Positions 1 through 14,385 of a stretch of 64,000 nt of DNA are shown in pieces. The stretch spans positions 8,432,001 to 8,496,000 of the forward strand of contig JAMPIQ010000001.1 in assembly GCA_024699855.1 (NCBI GenBank), given 5' to 3'. The translations under genes and the position numbers were made by a program. The stretch's first letter is position 1; every line of letters begins with the position of its first letter. This DNA is from Aphelenchoides besseyi (Eukaryota > Nematoda > Chromadorea > Rhabditida > Aphelenchoididae). The notes below the pieces were generated by a model. The model ran no database searches, had not been told where the DNA came from, and worked only from the letters and a program-made list of their open reading frames with translations.

Positions 1-666
1 GGCTCCTGCCGTTTTCACGTCTTCAATTGCTCAACTTCTCTGTAGCCTTGACCCCGATTTGCGCAAAGACGCGTCAATCACGTCAAATCGGGAGTCGCCA
101 CCAGTCTTCTTATTATTGTCAATTTGTAGAGGAGAATCCCGAACAAACGCTGATTGGCCAATCTCTCAACTCCGCCCCGGCTCGAGGAATTGGCCAACCG
201 GGCCGCGGGACTTGTTCTTCGAATCCCGGCGACCAATCGTCGTTGCTTGTGCGACGTCCCGCCTTTTGAAAAGAAATCGAAGCTCAGGTGCGTGTGGAAA
301 GAGTGAAGAATCGCAAACGACGTACGCCTCCAATAGACGTCGTTGGGGCCGCGCTCCCTTTTTCTTTCATCGGGGACGATTGTACATGCGAATCGCTGCA
401 TGTTCACCTGTCCCGCCCATTTTCCACTTTTGCTTTCCATCGCCGCACGACTTGGTGATGTCCAACGCTGCGCAAAATGGACATTGACCGACAGTCTCGC
501 GTCGCTGGAGGTCGTTTGACTTTCCATCGTTTTCCGTTGCTTTCGCTTGTTCGTGTTCCGCGTTGCGACCTCAGCGACATTTCTCGGTCCTCGACCTTCG
601 TGATTTAGCCTTGGGAGCAGATAGATCTCAAACCACGTGACCGCAAATCGCTGTTTCAGCCTTGGA
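1..666. other. 5' flank of nhr-25; no gene seen
   Basis: Relatively GC-rich upstream region. Open frames run on both strands but none resembles a known protein or shows splice structure. It probably holds the promoter and 5' UTR of the nuclear receptor gene. A good splice or trans-splice acceptor (tttcag, about 654-659) lies 7 bases before the receptor ATG. Confidence 0.5.
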
Positions 667-3600
667 ATGAAGCTTCTTGATGCATCCCCCACGCCTCTCG
701 TCCTTTCATCACCTCAATCCAAATGCTGTGTCGAAACAGCAACAGGGCCAAACACCGGGGGCAATTCACCGTCTTGCTCAACTCCTTCATCGGCTAACTC
801 ATCAGTTGGTCCAACGCCAACCGTCCTCACCCACCACCACAAGTCCAGTCGCTCTTCTGCTCATCAACTAGCAAATCAACAAAATGCGGGAGCTCAATTC
901 TCCGGTTTCGATCAAGAACACTGTCCGATTTGCGGTGACCGAGTTTCGGGTTACCATTACGGTAAGAGAACGACCGATTCATTCGCATTCCATTTATTTA
1001 TTTGTAGGACTTTTGACCTGTGAATCGTGCAAAGTGAGTTATTATTGTATTTTTGCTAACTGATCGTCGATTGATGAACGAAAACCGTTCGTCGTTGACT
1101 TCCGCGCAACTCCCGTTTTTGTTGCACCAGTCGGTGCCACTCGTTCACCCTCTCGATGTGCTCGGAGCACAAGTTTGGATGATTAGAGAGCTGATCAATT
1201 GATCGCATTGAGGGCAATGCCTTTAGGGAAGAGAAGTGTGTACGAGTCGATAATCCGATTTGCCTAATCCGCCGGAAATTGCCTCCAAACGCAAATATCT
1301 TATGGTCATTTTATTGCTAACTACTTGTAATTATCGCCGACTCAACTTTGTTTATTTCCAGGGATTCTTTAAACGAACAGTTCAGAACAAGAAACAGTAT
1401 CAATGTTCCGCTGATGGTCACTGTGTGGTAGACAAGACCTGCCGTAAGAGATGTCCTCATTGTCGTTTTCAAAAGTGTTTGAAACGCGGCATGCGTACCG
1501 AAGGTGAGTTCTGCTGCATACACTATCGATTATCTCAATCTATCGGCTACTCGCTTTTATTACCTTACTCGTTTATGTTGGCAACCGCTCGTCCCCATCG
1601 ATCATGGCGAGACGAAGAGGTCAAGCAAATTGATTGCTTTAATCTTGTTGTTTCTCTTACTTTTTGGTCGTTTTCACTTTTCGCCCTAGGCAGCCGATGC
1701 GCATTATGCGTCACCATTTTTGATGGCGTGCAACACACAGCAGCATAAAAAAACTTGATTCTGCGTCCTCCTTTTTGCCCCCGCGTGTCTCTGAATCGAC
1801 TGGCACGCGCATTTTCGACGTTTTCATCCGTCGGACGTTGTGCAATCGCTTGTGCTGCTGGAGGGGAAGAAGAAGATGCACGTAGACGACGAGACACGTT
1901 ACGACGAAGCGAAAGTCGCAACGGCAAGACAAACAAAAGAAGATGAGTGCGAGATGCGCAGATTTGGTTGATCTTTTGCGTCGATTTGATGGCGCAACAT
2001 TTGACGCAAATCCGTGAACCGGTTTCTTATGCCGGAAAAGTCGCAAAATGGATACGCGAGAAATTTCAAAGATTCGCGCTCTTGACAATACAAAACTTTT
2101 TGAGATTGTCCTTTACCACCGTAGTCCTTCGAGCAAATCATGACAACGAAAGCGAAAGTCGTTAGCCGACGACGCTCAACGATCATCGTCGGCGCGCAAT
2201 TTCGTTCGGACGGCTTCCTGCCGTTGGGTCTCATGGCAGTTGGAGTTTTTTTGCTCGTTTTCCTCCACTTTTTCTACACACACCCTCAAACGCTTACTGT
2301 ACGTCTTACGGCCGAATGACAAGTTTTGGCGATGGAAAAAACGCCGAACGGCGTCACTTTTCGTTTTTATGGCGTCGTCGAAAAAAGAGGAAAAGAAGAC
2401 ACGAAAAAACTACGCCGCCGTCAGACTCAATGAACCGGTGGAGAAGGTGGTCGTCTAATGGTTGCGCAATTTGAAAGTCCTAAAATCGAGTCGGCTGATG
2501 GAAATCTCAGAAACGTCGGTCGCATGAGAGATGTCGATCGAGTTTTCTTGAACGACTGTTGTCGATCAAATGGCCAAAAGAAGTCGTAAATCACAACTCT
2601 ATATGCACCTGAAAGGGGTCGTTAATTTCTGATGCATAAAAATTTTAATGAAAACACAGCGCTTTGCGCGCGAATCCATTGGATCAACAAGCCGTAGAAT
2701 TAATTGGACGATGGGAAACCGCATGACCTCCGTTTGTCCTCATAAATCCTCGTTCGAGCGCATGCTAATCGCGAAATAAGTTTGCTGGAATCTTTTTGTT
2801 TGCACGGGATTAGAGCTCGGCACCCGTGGTTTACAATTTGCATGTGAAAGGCGCAGAGATTGAGCGTAATGAGTGTCGAAGATTGTCCACATTGTTGCTC
2901 CTAAACGTATTCTTTTGTCTCTTGACTTTCCTCGTACTGTAATCGTCCTTTCTTGACCTTTGTAACCACTTGTCTCCATTATTGCACTCAACCACTTACT
3001 ACAAACCCGAAAACACAGAAACAAAAAACTCATGAAAATTCAAATTCCAGCTGTTCGAGAAGACCGAATGCGTGGTGGAAGAAACAAATTCGGTACATAT
3101 TACAAGCAACATCGTGCGCAGCGTATGAAACAAATGGCAACACACACGTCAACCAACGTGATTAACAGCACTGGAAACGTGCCGACCGGCTACGCAGTTT
3201 ACTCTCAATCGTCGGTTATCTCCGACCACAACGTCAGTAATAGGTGAGTGCAATTATAAGTTGAGAGCAAAGCCATCGACTCGAAAACAAAAAAGACGAC
3301 AATTACCGTATTCAAATTCGGAAGCTTTTAATTTTCGGTCGGTTTTCGCGCATTCCAAAACCTCTAACGACCTCTCGACCAATCCCCCCGCTTTTGTCGG
3401 CGTGTCGAGGATTTCATTTGAATAAAAAGAGCGGCGGATTCGCATCGGATTTCGCGAGTATCCAAAGTATCCGATCACACGGACGTCGCGGATCAATGGT
3501 CGCGTCGAGTGTGCGGGTTGGCGCTTTGAACGAGCACTTCAAAGGCTCCAACTTCTAATTAGCGAGCATGGACTCTCGATCCTTTAGTCCATTGTGTCGT

Positions 3601-5568
3601 TGGCGGTGTTGTTGTTTCTCAATTAGAACACAAATTGGTCGGGAAAGAAATGCCGCAACGCGAATTATGATACCGTAATTAGCGAACAGAAATACGAATC
3701 TAACGCAAATGACTCGAAATAATCGTCTCAATTTCAGCACAAGCGAATTGTCTGGTGGCTATTTCGAACATGCAAAAATCAAGAACGGTACTTCTTATGA
3801 TGCAATGCTTCAATCGCCAACATTGTCGAGTACAAACGCCGGTTCATGTGAGAAGACTTCGAATGAAAGAAATGATCGGTTTGATTTCAGTTAACGATTT
3901 CATGATTCAACATCAATACGTGCAAAATGGCGAAAGTTTGGCTGTACTTCTTGGTCAATCAATGGACGAGCACTCGTTTGCTGTTCGACATGGATTGAGT
4001 CGTGGAGTTGCTTTTCAAACGAGTCTGTTGAATTCTAACAATCATCCTATTGGCATTGCGACTACAACACCAAACACTTCTTCGACTTCAAATGCATCGT
4101 CAAACGTGAAAGCAGAACCATTTGATGGATATATCATTGCGAATGGTTCCGGACAATTGGCTCCGCAACGCAACACACTCGCGGCAGAACCACCGTATCA
4201 TATCGTTCAACCCGATTATGTCAGTCAAATCACATCAGCCGCTGCAGCAGCGGCCGTCTATGCGCCCATGGTTCCGATGACTTCACTTAATCAAGCGGTT
4301 TTGAATTCACATCATCATTTCGGTGGGCATCTCGACTCGACTTCTCAATCCCAGCTCTTGCCCGTTTGTCCGTTGCCTACTGAAGAAACCATTGACGAGT
4401 ACTATGCAACTGCTGCAGCTGCTGGAATGGGCGCTAGTTTGTTGGATTCGTTGAGATGCTCGTTGTTCGAACATCGTCATTCGCTGAATACAATTTCGCA
4501 AAAAGCGTATTCAGCTCCAACGGCTCTTGATTTTTGTTTGATTGCCACTGAAGAACATGTGAGCCGCATAATTTCCTGGGCCAAAACAATCGACAAGTTT
4601 AATCGAATATGCGTATGTTTATTTGGTTGTCAATTTTTGCTTATCAATACTTTAGGTGGAGGACCAACGGAATTTGATTAACTCGTTCTATGCGACTTTG
4701 CATTTGATCGACCTCACCTACAACATTCTCGACGACAAGCTACCTACAAGTTTAACGTTGAGAAATAGCATAACGTAAGAAAACCAATTTACTGTGCAAT
4801 AACTTTGTTTTGTTCTAGAGTTGATATTTCTTATTTGGCACTATTGGGATGTGTGGAATTGGAAAGCGAATGGAAATCACTGTGCAATCAACTCCGCCAA
4901 TTTCAGTTTGGTGAGTACGATTACGCAGCCATCATGTGTTTGACGATCTTCAATGTGACCGGTAGGACATTTTACAAGTGAACTTTCTTCATCTTCCTTC
5001 TTTAGGACTCGCACAACAAAAAACTGAACTCGGAACTGCTCATGCAATTTCCCAAACCCACTCGGAGATCATGTGTGCTTGGGCCAACTATCGACGAACG
5101 CATCCCGATAATACGCAGTTGACCGAACTTTTGGCTCAATTCAGGTATGTAATTTATGATTGTAAAACCCGGGAGTCGAACTTGGGAAGAGCAACAGTTT
5201 TCGACCGAAACCCATTTTGTTATCCCGCTGTGGTTAAAAATCAGGTCCGCGCAGTAATTACAGGGCACTTTCCGCCCGAATTAGCGTGCATTTCTTCTCC
5301 TTTTGTTCGGCCATAAACTCTCAAACTCTTCATGTGCTTACTGTTGACCAAACTTGACCTTTTCTCTCTCTCCTTTTCAATCCGAAATGTCGGCCAAAAC
5401 AAAGAGGCAAAAAATTAACATTCGAATTTCAGCTCACTGGCTAATCGAGCTCAAGAACACTTGCAAAACGTTGCTATGCACGAACCGAACAAGATCCCCG
5501 GCTTGCTGCGTGAAATCATCTACATACCAGGCAGCGACGTGTACTACTATTCAACCATGACGCAATGA
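667..5568 (+). CDS. nhr-25: NR5A nuclear receptor (FTZ-F1 / NHR-25 type)
   Basis: Orphan nuclear receptor; in nematodes NHR-25 regulates moulting, epidermal and gonad development as a monomeric DNA-binding factor. Ten exons join in frame to 674 aa: 667-961, 1008-1033, 1362-1503, 3051-3243, 3738-3847, 3891-4612, 4656-4774, 4819-4961, 5006-5144, 5433-5568. Exons 1-3 encode the two C4 zinc fingers, including P-box CESCKGFFKR and the text VQNKKQYQC. Exon 4 opens with the FTZ-F1 box ([14 protein letters not shown]), diagnostic of NR5A. Exon 6 is a long Ser/Ala/Asn-rich hinge with poly-Ala, followed by a ligand-binding domain ([21 protein letters not shown]) and an AF-2-like helix (GLLREII). The start is the first in-frame ATG after an upstream acceptor. 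Intron 3 is about 1.5 kb, far longer than the others. Confidence 0.95.
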
Positions 5569-6141
5569 ACAACAATGATCGTTGGTTCGTTGATCTCACC
5601 GAAACCAATGCACTTAAAAAGTTGCATTTATGTTGTAAATAAGATCACTTGTCTACGTTTTTTAATCTCATTCTTCTGATTGCACGCAATTTTTTACCAA
5701 ATCAACCTCCCAAATCATATTCCAAAGATGCCATTCGGCTCCAATCGCTTCCGTTCGTTTCCTACGTTTCCGAGTTGTTAATAACAAACCAAATTTACCG
5801 GACCATTTCAACGCCAAAGACTCGAATCTGTTAATAACTTTTGGACACTAATCATTTGCTAATCAAGATGGAAATCTTCGCTGCATTCCAACAAATCATG
5901 TGCATTCGTAAGTATATCTTTAAACGAAATCACTTCTGACCGTTTCTTGCCTCAATCTAATTCAAATCGTGTAATAGGTCATTTCATTTCGTGCCCATTC
6001 CCGTTTCACTTGTCATCTCGAATGAATTCGCTTTTCCGAATCGATACGTTTATTGTTTGTTTTGAATAAGATTATTTAAAGAACTTGAAATGTGAATTAA
6101 AGATCGTTGAAGATGACTCAATGGCAACCCGTCGAAATAAA
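5569..6141. other. convergent intergenic region
   Basis: 3' UTRs of nhr-25 (+) and the GPCR (-) meet here. AT-rich, with short open frames only; no gene or repeat recognised. Confidence 0.5.
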
Positions 6142-8538
6142 TTAAATTTGCGAATCTGCAGCAGCCTCAATATTCTTAAGCAGACACGAGGATTGTTGTC
6201 GTGACGTCTCGTCTTGAGTCCATTGAACTGAACCATCTCGACTCGAAACCACCGAGTCTCTTGTGTTGTTGTTTTGACTGAGTAGTGAAGGACGTGTTGT
6301 CTGCGTGTTGTGGCCGCTGCTTGTACGAACAATGTGGGGATCACGTCGAAACTCGTGTAGAACACCGGTGATGGCCGTGGAACATCTTTCGGATAATCGA
6401 GCGCCAAGTCGACTTTTCGGTTGAAGCGAACTACAAGCCGAATCCATTTCTCTGTGGGCCGAACTGGGATTTCGAACAAGTCGACTTTTGCCCTGACAGA
6501 AGTGCAAATACTCGGCAAATGCCAAACGAAATTGATCGTTTGTTGCGTAAAGAAAGACATTCCAAACGGTCGAACTGAAATCTTAATATTAACAAGCCGT
6601 TTTCATTAACAACTTTGTCTGAGACATCTCGATAGGATGCACTCTTGCAACTCATCTCATGAACAAAATTGCGTTTTCGGAGAACAGGAAGGGAACAAAT
6701 TAGACGGCATAGTATTTGGGTATGTCAAAAAGCACGTGACCGTTAAATTTTAAATTTGATAGTTTCGGACGGCCGGTAAACCAGTTTCCTTCCTGTTATT
6801 ATGAACGTCACAAGTTTGAAAGCATCAATGAGATTCAAAGTCAAATGGATATTCCCTACTAATTACACTATATTCATAAACGACAATTATGTCAACTGTT
6901 AAGAACGATTGTAAGATTGAAATTCCGTGGACGTACCTCATGCTAATAAGATGCGTAGATATGCCAACTAAGTACTCTTGTTTGACAAAATATTCCGGTA
7001 AGGAATTCCAATCACGCAGACCGTTGAATAACACCGTAGGCAACCAGCAGAGCAAAAACACGGCGACCATTGCGACAAGCATCTGCAATTGTGTTGTTCA
7101 AATTCACGAGTTTACAGTTCATTCGACTGGTGGTCGATAATAATCGTCTTTTCAATTGTAGTCTCCAATGACGGTTTGAATTCTTTTTTTCCAAACTTGT
7201 TCAATTGATGCTCATAATCCCTCAAACACGAAAACAGTTCACTCACTTTGTTCGTTCGCATTCGACGTTTCATGGCCATTCGACGTTGATCAGATTGAAA
7301 AACGGGAGTCGTCTGGTCAATTCCGCGTTTCGTTTTTATCAACATCCCCTGAAAATAGACGATTCCGGTGATCGCTGATCCCGAAATGAACTCACGTTTC
7401 CAAGTCGGTAAACTATTACACCATAACAGAACGTAATGATTACTATTGGTACTAGAAACTGAATCACAAAGACGATTGTTCCGTAGTTTTTTCTCCCAAG
7501 CGAATCGGCTTCCCAATCTTCGGCACAAAACTGACCACAAAAGTTGGCATAATCCACGAGTTTCTGTTTGAAGAACATGGGTAGACTTGTTGAAAGTGCG
7601 ATAACAAGGTTGAGTCCAATGATTTGAAATGCATGACGCATTTGAATTGATCGTTTTGTTGGATAGATAATCAGAATGAAACGATCGATTGATATCGCTG
7701 TCAAAGTGAGCGTACTGAAGCACAAACTCGTGCCCTAAAATACTTCGTTTTACATCAATTGTGCCTATACTACGTACTTGAATAACTGGAACCAACTTGC
7801 ACAGCGACTTTCCGAAGATCCAAATCTTCGTGAAAGCGGAAATTGGTGTAAAAACCTACAAAATTTGAATTGGTTTGTGTAATCGTGTGCATTGAATGGA
7901 TGTGTTGAAATGCTTACCGATGATACTAATGATACAACGATATCCGAACAGGACAGTGAAACTAAAGTGTTCAAATCGGATACAAAAACTGCTATGGCTG
8001 TGACTAACCAATGAAAACGTTTCTTGTACTTTGAAGCGATTTGTGTCGAACAACACTCGCAATTACCAGCGAGTTACCGAGAACTCCCAAACTAAATGTA
8101 CAGGGATAATCAATTGAATTTACCGTAAGAATTTATTTTGAGCTTCAAATTTGCGTTAAATTGATTTTCACGTGCGTTTGCAAACTATAAATGGCAACAG
8201 TGTCACTCTGTTACCGGACCGAGCATCTGTTGAATTATTGGAAGTTAATTCGCGAATTTTCGAATTCTGCTCCCACTTGATTTGAAACGAAAACAGAAAT
8301 CAACGATCAGAAACCATGTTTTTGTGACATTATCGATGTTATTCGCATCGAAAAGTGCCGGGTTAACGGGAACTTACGTAATTATACACGTATAGAGCAG
8401 AAAGAAGATGGCCATGGTGCTGGGCAAACTCGTCAGATCGTGCTGTTGTGACCACAAGTATTCCCTTATGTTCACACATGTCTCCGCACTGGAATCGTTG
8501 TCTCCAGTGGACAGCAAATCAGCCACTTCTGACTCCAT
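6142..8538 (-). CDS. rhodopsin-class neuropeptide receptor (NPF/NPR-like GPCR)
   Basis: Seven-transmembrane receptor most like the neuropeptide Y/F and nematode NPR group. Read from the minus strand: a short acidic N-terminus (MESEVADLLSTGD); TM1 with the GNS motif (GVLGNSLVIASVV); TM2 (NVFIVSLSCSDIVVSL) obtained by removing a 47-nt intron; ECL1 WIFGKSLCKLVP with the conserved Cys; TM3 ending in ISIDRF in place of DRY; TM4-TM5; a basic third loop; TM6 with CWLP; TM7. The TM7 motif reads STVWNVFLY, so the Pro of NPxxY is replaced by Val, although the Asn and Tyr remain. The tail is Ser/Thr-rich. About seven exons with introns of 40-60 nt apart from a longer first one. The closest visible likeness is to NPF-type receptors (LFNGLRDW between TM6 and TM7); the ligand is unknown. 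Confidence 0.85.
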
Positions 8539-11057
8539 TGTTCTCAATTATACAGTGCAAACGTCATTTTTCGTTCTTAATTGAGCTCTTAGTTGTTAAA
8601 AAAACACATGGTTAAATAGAGCACGAAAATTGCCTAGGGAGTTTGAAGAGGATTCGAGGAAACAAACGGAATTCCCTTACATTTGAACCCAAAAAACATG
8701 CTGGAATTCCAAAAGCAAAACCACTGAATTTGGTCGGGCAGCTGATTTCCATGCCACCCAACGAAATGACGTCTCTTTTCAGCAAACCGTTGCAATCAAA
8801 AATCGTGAACGAGAAAAAGAAATTAAACTTCACAGCCACGAATTGAATTATTTCGTAAGCCCACCGATACCGTCAGTCGTTGAAAATAAAAACATTCGAC
8901 TCCAATGGCGAGTTAGTTTCGAACAATTTCCCAGTCGTAAATTTGATTAGAAATAACGGGCTCACGAATTCAATCACGCCCCCGTTTCGACTGCAAACCG
9001 ATTGTGTGGCGAACCCAATGGAAGTTCTGTTGGAAAACAAAAACCTTAACAAGGTGGTAAAGAGCCAAAAACGTTAAAACCAAACTGAAAATACGGTGTT
9101 ATATGGAGCGGAATGAAGCGAGAGACGTGGTCCATAAACTTGAAGCTTTTTTAAGGTTACCAGTTATGGCGTGTTGCGCGAATGGGATCATAATCCTAAA
9201 TTTCGACCAACGGATATGGAACGTACGCAAACACGACATGAAACATGTGGAATAGTCGTCGAGCCCAATTCAACGGCCCACGTTTCAAATTTTAATCTTC
9301 TCGAAATTGCATGTCCAAGTTGTTTATACGCGAAGTGTGCACTTCTACGGATTATAGACTAACTCATTACGCAATCATCCATCAAAACATGAATCCGACG
9401 GACGATTCAGCCAGTTTGATGAACAGCAAATGAGGGAGAGTTCTTGCGAACAAACGTTTTGCAGACCACAAGCGTGAGTGCGAACAAAAGTGCATGGCCA
9501 ATTATGTGGATAATTTAGCCGGAGGGAAATAAAAGTACTCTCGATGTTTAGTTCCAGAGTTTACCTTCTGAAGTTCTCCGAATACGAGGAGCAGACGGTC
9601 TAGAGAATCGGTCGGACAATGAGAAACACCATGTAAGTCTCATGGAAATCTGTCCTTTGATCCCGTTTTTCGAAGTCTTTTGCTCGTCGTGGTTTTCATC
9701 GGGATGCACTTCAACGTCACTGTTGCTAAGAAAACTGAACCGAAACTCTTCAAAATTATTCATGAGTGTATGGTAAGAGTAATCTCGCGTTTCTTGGCAC
9801 AACCATTGCACAAATTGCGCTTATTCGCCGCATTTCCGTTTCGAAATTAATCTCCATTCTCGCTGAATTTATGACCGTAGAACGTGTGGCATGTAATTCG
9901 AAACAAAGACGACATCCGTTCTGCTAACGACAGATGCACAACCAGTTGGCCAAACGAGAAGTAAATTGCGCGATGTGGAATACCGAGAAGGCGATGTTCG
10001 TCTACCTGTCATTAACATTTCCATATGAAAAGTTGGTAAGCTCGAAATAGAACGATGGCTGTTGAAAAAATGAACATTTCAAATGGCAAATCGAAATCAA
10101 ATCTGTTCTCTTAATTAGATGGTCATTTCGGTTTCCGAAATGAACGGCATGTGCCCTCTGTCTCAACATCATTTAAAATTCGCAGAATCGGAAAAAAGTG
10201 TGAACATCGAGTTTTTAGAAAGTACCGTAAACGTGCTTTTTTTAAGACATTTACACGAAAATGTTTTTGGAACTCGGATCTCACTAACTCGTTCATCTGA
10301 ACTAACCACAAGGGGAATGAACTTTGACGACCAACTTCCGCTTGTACTCCGCTTTTGTCTCACGCTCACTACTAATTACTCCTCTGACAACTGACATTAG
10401 CGAACAACATGGTCATCTAAATCGGGCACTTTTTCAGCTTCACCTGCGCAGTTCTTTTTCATTTCTGACAGTGAAGTTCCTCAAATTGTTGGATTTCATG
10501 TCAATTACGAACTTCAAAGCACATTCGATGATTAACTCAGACCAAACTTCAATGACGGTTAAGTAAGAACCCGACCATTTATGTCTCGCTAACTTAATTA
10601 TTCATCATGATTCCATAACAAGGTTCCGAAAACTTACGAAACCGGGAAACAGCTGGAAAAGGAAGAGATAAATTCAAAATGCAACAGGAGAGTGGCTGTC
10701 ATGAACAGTTCTGAGATTCATGCAAATGACGATGATGTTTCCAAGCCTCTAATCCTCAACCGCTGCTGTTCAACAGTTTCCCCGACCTTTTGTCTGCTCC
10801 TCACTTTATTGTCTCCGTTGGACGTGACAAAAACACCGTCGGAAACATTCGTGGAATCAAAACAACTGCCTTTGGCAGGAAATTTTAGTGAAGACCTCGC
10901 TAGTCGCGAGGTCTCAGAATAAACATTCGAGTTCATAATGCAAAGAAAATGCTTGCATCAAATTTCAATTCATAACCTTCGCTCAAAACTTCTCGTAACT
11001 AACTGGATTTCATGTATATAATGCAACAAAAACAATTAACGCTGCATCTAAACTCGT
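8539..11057. other. 2.5 kb with no recognised gene
   Basis: Both strands were read. Open frames up to about 90 codons occur (for example near 9.55-9.81 kb minus and 10.1-10.4 kb plus), but none has a recognisable domain or convincing splice chain. No tRNA, tandem repeat or transposon terminus was noticed. The right part should hold the 3' UTR of the SLC19 gene; the left part should hold the GPCR promoter. Confidence 0.4.
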
Positions 11058-12644
11058 TTACAGAGCTTCTTGTTCGAACTTCTTGATCGCTTCCTCGTCG
11101 AGATTGTGAGTTTCATTTCTCGTTTGTGGTCGATAAAACGGGAGAGCGAAGGCAACAATCGTGAATAAAAGCCCGATTACAGCGAAGAAAACGCTGTAGA
11201 CGAAAAACTGAAAATATGGAAAATAACCTTATTAGCGTCAAACTGCTCATTACCTGACGTCTTATTGGAAGTGCGAGCATATGCTTATCGTTGACTACAA
11301 ACGTCAAGATCGATTGGAAGATCAATGCGACAAACGTATTAAACCCAAATACCAAACTGTAGTTCGAGGAATTCAATTCGGTAGCAATAATACTGCTAAA
11401 ATAAAAATTGAATTGTAGAGTGTCGAGATATTTTACCTTGCAGCAGCAATCAACAAATGATAGACTGAAGAATTGATGACGTAGAGTGCGTACGAAAGTA
11501 AAACTCTTTCTGTAAGAGCCATCAATAGAAGAAGAGCGGCGGAAACTATCGACGACAAAACGAACAATTTACTTCCATAACGTTGATAATTTAGTTTGTA
11601 ATACTGAAGTGAAAACGTAAGACAAGCAGCTGGAGTAGTTGAAAGATATGTCTGTGAATATTGTTGAAAGCTTACAAATAAGCGTATTGGCACACTCAAC
11701 GAATCCATTGCCAACAAATTGTCCCTCATTTTGCATCGGCGCCCACAGTGTTTGAGCGTAGTTAGCAACCTAAGAAGTTGATATAGCGAAAATGAGTTGC
11801 TTAATTTACCTGGTAAGAACCACAGGTCGATAGAGCCCACCATAATGACCACATGAAGATTGTACGATTCTTGAATATCGAATACAATAATCCGGGATAT
11901 TCTTTCAATGGCAACAAATGCGATTGTCGTTGTTCTTTGTTTTCGTTTTCAGTCAAACCCACATCATCTACCCGTTCAGCTGACAAAACTCTATGACTAC
12001 TCAGTAATTGCTTAGGTGCTGGTGGAACTACAAGAGCAATCAAAAAAGTTAAAGCTACAGCGCCAAGCGAAATCTAGAAAGCTAATTGATTAACAAACAC
12101 ATCATTTTAAACCAACTTGATTTAACAACAATAATGATCCATAGCTGTTAGTTACCATAATCTGAGCCATCGAAAACGCAAAAAACTTTCCGATTAAGGC
12201 GGCTGTGCGAACATACGATGTAACCTTCTTGTAATGCCGCTTCTCGACCACCGCATAAGCGTAGGAAAGATAGGCGATTTCTGATGAAGTTGCAATTCCG
12301 AACATTACTTCCGCAACTTGTACTTGCCATATTGTTTTGCCCCAAACCAAAAAAATCCACGTGCCAGTCAGCGATGCCGTTTCCAAAACCACAATCGGTT
12401 TGTAACGAAGATAGTCAGTCAAGAAAAATATCGGTACCTACAAACGTACACAAATGTCTCAATTTGACTTCGAACTCACAATGAACAACAAATATGAATA
12501 CGTCCAAAACGGGTAGACTTCCGAGTAAAGTTCTGCATTTGTAAAATTTTTCGATGGACTTTCGAGAAACGGAGTAAGAAACGGAGTAGCTGGTCTGAAT
12601 TCCTTGACGATGCCAATTGCACAAATTAGCCCAACGATCAGCAT
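11058..12644 (-). CDS. SLC19-family folate/thiamine transporter
   Basis: Member of the reduced-folate/thiamine carrier family, 12-TM plasma-membrane transporters. The first exon carries the family landmark KEFRPATPFLTPFL, then the LYSEVYPFWTYSY segment; the second has TDYLRYKPIVVLE, FGIATSSEIAYLSYAYAVV and KKVTSYVR, all close to SLC19A2/A3. A charged central loop (about 12.0 kb) precedes the second set of helices (NYAQTLW, STTPAACLTF, LSYALYVINSSVYH, SLVFGFNTF). Seven exons are separated by introns of roughly 40-60 nt, and the protein ends in an acidic/amphipathic tail (EEAIKKFEQEAL). Length about 440 aa, within the family range. Nematode folt-1 is the likely counterpart; substrate (folate or thiamine) cannot be decided from sequence. 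Start is the ATG just upstream of LIVGLICAIG. About 350 bp separate it from the divergent PSMD14 gene. Confidence 0.9.
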
Positions 12645-12995
12645 TTCAATAACACAATGTTCTCAATTGCAAAGCGGCTCAAACACAGCGACCAAACAGC
12701 CGTGGATGCTCGATGGTCTCCGATGGACAAAGGTCGATGATAAGTGGTATTTGGAGCGCATGGGCGGACAATTGGTGATATGAAAAGCCCAATGCATTAA
12801 CAGATATTTTGTTTACAAAATCAAAATGAAATCGAAGGGCTGATAAAAGAAATTCACGTTCGAATTCGCGCTAAGAACTCAATACAAAGGTTATCGATTA
12901 TCGTTGTTGTAACTTGATGGTAAAATCATCAAAAATTTGTTGGTCGCTGGTAATTTATTTCTTGGTACTTCGAGTTTATTTGTTGGATTCTAACT
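12645..12995. promoter_or_regulatory. divergent intergenic region between SLC19 and PSMD14
   Basis: About 350 bp separates two head-to-head genes, so both promoters must lie here. No specific element was identified. Confidence 0.4.

Positions 12996-14377
<1,382 letters not shown>

Positions 14378-14385
<8 letters not shown>

Noticed and set aside
78..692. 204-codon minus-strand frame upstream of nhr-25
   Set aside because: Reads as low-complexity Arg/Ser text without domain or splice structure. It overlaps the receptor start and arises from low stop density in GC-rich DNA.
5140..5240. tRNA-like B box (gagtcgaac)
   Set aside because: No matching acceptor, D-arm or anticodon stem folds around it, and it lies in an nhr-25 intron.
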